Source: Nitrospira sp. (GTDB lineage: Bacteria > Nitrospirota > Nitrospiria > Nitrospirales > Nitrospiraceae). From it: a DNA stretch of 20,925 nt. The stretch covers positions 1 through 20,925 of the forward strand of contig JAAUPT010000001.1 of the NCBI GenBank assembly GCA_012032965.1. The letters run 5' to 3'. The position numbers and the translations under genes are program-made. This document shows, one piece after another, positions 18,326-20,925 of the stretch. Under the pieces are notes generated by a model. It searched no databases, had not been told where the DNA came from, and saw only the letters and a list, made by a program, of their open reading frames with translations. Within the stretch, counting starts at the first letter, position 1, and every line of letters starts with the position of its first letter.

Positions 18326-18355
18326 GCGCTGGGCATCCATCCGAACGCCCAGCGC
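18326..18355. terminator. Inverted repeat between convergent genes, possible bidirectional terminator
   Basis: GCGCTGGGC (18326-18334) and GCCCAGCGC (18347-18355) form a perfect 9-bp GC-rich stem with a 12-base loop. It lies between the ends of ybgC and the isocitrate dehydrogenase C-domain gene. There is no T-run on either strand, so Rho-independent termination is uncertain. Confidence 0.45.
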
Positions 18356-18368
18356 CTCGCTGCACGTA

Positions 18369-18720
18369 TCAATAGGCCTTGCTGAAACCGGCCTCGCCGT
18401 CGTAGTTCCAGAGCTTCTGAGCGGCAGACCACCACCAGCCCTTCTTAGTCAAGGCATCCAGAAAGGCATTGACCTCGGCATCTTGCACCTCTTTGGTCGC
18501 CATGAATCGGCAGCGGTACCAATTGACCTGTAGGAGATCGGGGCTCACGAAGCCGGGCCACACCTTGGTACCCCGGTTCGAAATGAATTCACATTTAAAT
18601 GCTCCGATGTCGTCGAACTTCGGAATCCCTTTCTCGGTGATGATGTACATATCGATTCCGACCAGTTTGATCTCGCGTTTTCTTTTTTGTCGATTTCGCT
18701 GTTTCAGTGAATGTCGGCAT
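18369..18720 (-). CDS. Detached C-terminal domain of Thermus-type isocitrate dehydrogenase, one frameshift
   Basis: The gene starts at ATG 18720, seven bases after the strong ribosome site AAGGAG. It encodes MPTFTETAKST, then a lysine-rich stretch in which an A6 run on the coding strand is one base too long. Removing one A gives KREIKLVGIDMYIITEKG and 116 residues in total; otherwise only the in-frame start at 18650 (93 residues) is seen. The sequence matches, as I remember it, the extra C-terminal domain of Thermus thermophilus isocitrate dehydrogenase: VGVD-type strand, ISNRGTKVWP (Thermus ISNRGTQVYP), WYRCRF (Thermus HYRCRF) and DGEAGFSKA (Thermus DGEPGFTKA). The icd core gene ends 38 bases upstream with a proper stop. 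I infer the two products associate as subunits of one enzyme. It may modulate oligomerisation or regulation. Confidence 0.8.
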
Positions 18721-18758
18721 TGCTGTTCTCCTTTTCCATTGTGCCAGTAATCTGCAAC

Positions 18759-19775
18759 TCAGGCCTTCGCGTGCATTTTATCCACGATGGCTTGTGCATA
18801 TTCGTCTGTGGTCGCCGTTCCACCGACGTCGTAGGTGACATGCTTTCGTTCATCGAGGACCGCGAACATCGCCTTTGTAATCCGATCGGCTGCCGCTTCC
18901 TCCTTCAACCATCGCAGCATCATGACGCCAGAGACCAGCACGGCTGAGGGATTGACCTTCTTCATACCGGCATACTTCGGTGCAGAACCGTGGACCGCTT
19001 CGAAGATCGCGCAGCCGTCGCCCACGTTGGCGCCGGGCGCGAAGCCGAGGCCACCCACCAGTCCGGCGCAGAGATCCGTCAGAATGTCGCCGTACAGATT
19101 CGGGAGCACCAAGCAATCGAACTGTGCCGGATTTCTCACGAGCTGCATGCAGCAATTATCGACAATGATGTCGCCGGACTCGATGTCGGGATATTTCTTG
19201 GCCACCTCTCTGAAGGCATCGAGAAAGAGGCCGTCGGTCATCTTCATGATATTGGCCTTGTGGACGCAGAAGACCTTCTTGCGTCCCTGCTCTTTAGCCC
19301 ACTTGAAAGCAAAGTCGGCAATGCGATAGGAGCCGGGCCAGGTAATGACTTTCAAACATTGCGCCACTTCATCAGACACCATGTGTTCGATGGCAGCGTA
19401 GCAGTCTTCGGTGTTCTCCCGAAAGTTAATGATATCGATCTTGTCCCATGGACGCTTCAACACAGGAATCAGCTTGGCCGGCCGCACGTTTGCATAGAGG
19501 TCGAATACTTTTCGGAGTGTCACGTTCGCGCTCTTGTGACCGGTCCCGATCGGCGTTGTTGTGGGACCTTTGAGCGCCACCTTGTTCTTGGCAATGTTCT
19601 GCACCGTCTTATCTGGCAGGAGCGTGCCGTGCTTTTCGAGACAGTCGAGACCTATGTCTTCGTACTCCCATTTGATGTTGACGCCGCTGGCATCGATTAC
19701 CAGGCGGACCGCTTCGCAAATTTCCGGACCAGTACCCTCTCCCGGTAACATCGTCACGACATGCTGTGTGCCCAT
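18759..19775 (-). CDS. icd: Isocitrate dehydrogenase catalytic core, Thermus-like
   Basis: The enzyme interconverts isocitrate and 2-oxoglutarate in the TCA or reductive TCA cycle. The 338-residue protein has KGPTTTPIG, the substrate loop KSANVTLRK, NVRPAKLIP, FRENTEDCYAAIEHM, KANIMKMTDG and PNLYGDILTDLCAGLVGGLG. The cofactor segment is HGSAPKYAGMKKVNP; the Lys-Tyr pair is characteristic of NADP-preferring members, whereas NAD-specific ones usually have Asp-Ile there. The core resembles Thermus isocitrate dehydrogenase closely but ends (VDKMHAKA) where that protein continues through a linker into a C-terminal domain; here that domain is the next gene. A strong ribosome site AAGGGAGG (19782-19789) lies six bases before ATG 19775. 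The frame is intact. I see no convincing sigma70 promoter upstream. Confidence 0.93.
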   Translation of the reverse strand: MGTQHVVTMLPGEGTGPEICEAVRLVIDASGVNIKWEYEDIGLDCLEKHGTLLPDKTVQNIAKNKVALKGPTTTPIGTGHKSANVTLRKVFDLYANVRPAKLIPVLKRPWDKIDIINFRENTEDCYAAIEHMVSDEVAQCLKVITWPGSYRIADFAFKWAKEQGRKKVFCVHKANIMKMTDGLFLDAFREVAKKYPDIESGDIIVDNCCMQLVRNPAQFDCLVLPNLYGDILTDLCAGLVGGLGFAPGANVGDGCAIFEAVHGSAPKYAGMKKVNPSAVLVSGVMMLRWLKEEAAADRITKAMFAVLDERKHVTYDVGGTATTDEYAQAIVDKMHAKA

Positions 19776-20157
19776 GAAAAACCTCCCTTAAGCAGCAAGG
19801 GCGATCGGACCATCCGTTCCCTTAAGCTGACTACATCTGCAAAACGAGTTCCATGTCTGGCGAGGAGCCTGTTGTGATCGGACACTCGAAATTGCTTGGC
19901 ATATTCGTGCTTTTCACAATCGATAGTTCGCGGCACCTTGATGCCGCTCTCGAGCATTGAAATTCCCGTGCATCGCTGCACAAGCTGCACGGCAAGCGGT
20001 GCGCCAATGCTCAGTTCACTACGGCCTGGTCCGAGAGGAATGATGTCTAGAAATGTGGAGAGGGGAAGGTTTCTTTACCGGCCATTTCGTTGCTGATCAC
20101 CGGAAGACGCTTACAGGACAAGCGTCAATGGGCAAGACTAGTCTGCCCGCTGTCCGC
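19776..20157. other. Gene-free stretch between uspA and icd
   Basis: No convincing gene lies here. It holds the icd ribosome site (19782-19789) and two copies of the 10-mer TCCCTTAAGC (19784-19793 and 19818-19827). Two stem-loops lie behind uspA (20106-20148). A - strand frame runs from about 20078 into the start of icd but has no homology I recognise and overlaps icd out of frame. No clear -35/-10 pair was found for icd. Confidence 0.6.
20106..20148 (-). terminator. Two adjacent stem-loops downstream of uspA, probable terminator region
   Basis: GACGCTT/AAGCGTC (20106-20112 and 20120-20126) form a 7-bp stem with a 7-base loop. GGGC...GCCC flanks the 10-bp palindrome AGACTAGTCT (20130-20148). 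Both follow the corrected uspA stop on the - strand. Neither has a strong T-run. Confidence 0.4.
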
Positions 20158-20603
20158 TCAATCCATTCTGGTGTCAGTTCCAGTCATTTGACTGATTACG
20201 ATGGGACGAACCACGAGAACGGATGCGTCAATCTTGGCGATCAACTGTTCCGCTACTGAGCCTATGACGAGACGTTCCAGCCCGCGACGATTCGCGTTCC
20301 CACGACCACGAGGTCGGCGTCCCATTCGTTCGCTGCGTCGGCAAGGGCTTCGGCAATGCCAGTCAGGCCATATTGAGCTTCGGCTTGCAGCATCCGGGTT
20401 TCTACCTCCAGTCCCTCACCGACAGCCGTTTTGGCATGCGCTAATAGCTTGAGGCCGACCTGTGGATCGGGCCTCGTCTGATTGGGCAGGGCATAGACAA
20501 TGCGCATCGTCGTCTCTCGGGAGGCGGCTATGCGCTTTGCTTCCATCAACGCCTCCATAGAAATCTCGCTGCCGTCAATCGCCACCATAATTTTCTTGAA
20601 CAT
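20158..20603 (-). CDS. Universal stress protein (UspA family), one frameshift
   Basis: Usp proteins are small cytoplasmic nucleotide-binding proteins linked to stress survival. The N-terminus MFKKIMVAIDGSEISMEAL carries the first-strand Asp of the family, followed by AKRIAA, a central helix and ADLVVVGTR. The frame breaks near 20277-20285, where one base (probably G) is missing. Restoring it gives GLERLVIGSVAEQLIAKIDASVLVVRP, completing the G-x2-G-x9-G-S ATP-binding motif, and a stop at 20158-20160, 148 residues in total. Uncorrected, the protein would stop at 20262 and lose this motif. An AAGG element lies just upstream of ATG 20603. It sits 102 bases after the partial membrane-protein gene. 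Confidence 0.9.
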
Positions 20604-20705
20604 AACGATACGCCTTCTTACGAGTGTGATGTGTTCCTGAAGGACACGGATATCTATCGCCCATTCTTCAAAACGATACCGCGTGACCAGTATGAGTCAG
20701 GTTGG

Positions 20706-20925
20706 TTAGGTGATATCGCCGCTGTCGCTTTTTTTGAGGTCATCAATATACCGTTTGACAATGTCCCTTCCAGGCATTTTATCGAGATTCGCATACATCA
20801 TGTAGTGCACACCCCCATGCACGGTCAGGGCAATCAACAAGCCCTCAAAAATTCCCACCTGGAAGACCAACACACCACATAAAATAGCCAGGATCATGGC
20901 ATAGGGACCGTGATGCGTCACATGG
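20706..20925 (-). CDS. Small membrane protein, 5' partial
   Basis: The frame is open to the window edge, so the start may lie outside; GTG 20921 is the only start-like codon near the edge. The visible 71 residues contain two hydrophobic segments (YAMILAILCGVLVFQVGIF and GLLIALTVHGGVHYMM), then a charged tail ending KKSDSGDIT. I recognise no family and infer only membrane location. The hydrophilic C-terminus could be cytoplasmic. Confidence 0.6.
   Translation of the reverse strand, partial: HVTHHGPYAMILAILCGVLVFQVGIFEGLLIALTVHGGVHYMMYANLDKMPGRDIVKRYIDDLKKSDSGDIT

Noticed and set aside
18369..18720. The small gene after icd as the read-through end of icd broken by a sequencing error
   Set aside because: icd has a proper stop followed by a good ribosome site and ATG at correct spacing, which a single indel would not produce.
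19754..20078. Open - strand frame of about 100 codons spanning the uspA-icd gap
   Set aside because: It overlaps the icd start out of frame, has no ATG for its first third, no ribosome site and no recognisable motif; icd has a strong ribosome site and intact conserved sequence here.

Overview
The window looks like an ordinary chromosomal segment of a Gram-negative bacterium of about 55-58% GC. Gene content suggests a Nitrospira-type member of Nitrospirota: ADP-heptose genes, a Thermus-like isocitrate dehydrogenase, a deoxyhypusine-synthase-like protein and a stand-alone CARF-type protein. This assignment is inferred from content, not proven. I see no rRNA, tRNA, CRISPR array, insertion sequence or prophage.

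Layout. A tightly overlapped + strand operon (2-1831) carries a partial unknown gene, an isoaspartyl peptidase/asparaginase and a VOC-fold protein. It converges on mtgA (-), which is divergent from engB (+) across only 16 bases. A long - strand operon follows, read right to left: rfaE2, mfd, a parvulin lipoprotein and a SurA-like foldase (9261 down to 3348). Divergent from it is a large hybrid sensor kinase (9487-12560). Another - strand operon runs gmhA, a deoxyhypusine-synthase-like gene and a SprT-like zinc protease gene (14819-12588), behind the nfeD-qmcA pair (16266-14874). A CARF-domain protein (16413-17669, +) is divergent from nfeD and is followed by a YbgC-type thioesterase. The right end holds, on the - strand, a partial membrane protein, uspA, icd and a small gene encoding a detached isocitrate dehydrogenase C-terminal domain.

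Reading quality. Eight of the recognisable genes are interrupted by single-base insertions or deletions, 14 in all. Restoring one base at each site gives a full-length family member every time. These look like consensus errors, often in short homopolymers, not gene decay. I annotate such genes as one CDS over their full span and state where the frame breaks.

Most notable points: (1) a Thermus-type isocitrate dehydrogenase whose C-terminal domain is a separate downstream gene; (2) a CARF-type protein with no cas genes nearby and substitutions at both its nucleotide-binding and its HEPN-like motifs; (3) a deoxyhypusine-synthase-fold protein that appears to lack the catalytic lysine; (4) three strong sigma70-type promoters whose -10 boxes end only 6-9 bases before the start codon, predicting leaderless transcripts.
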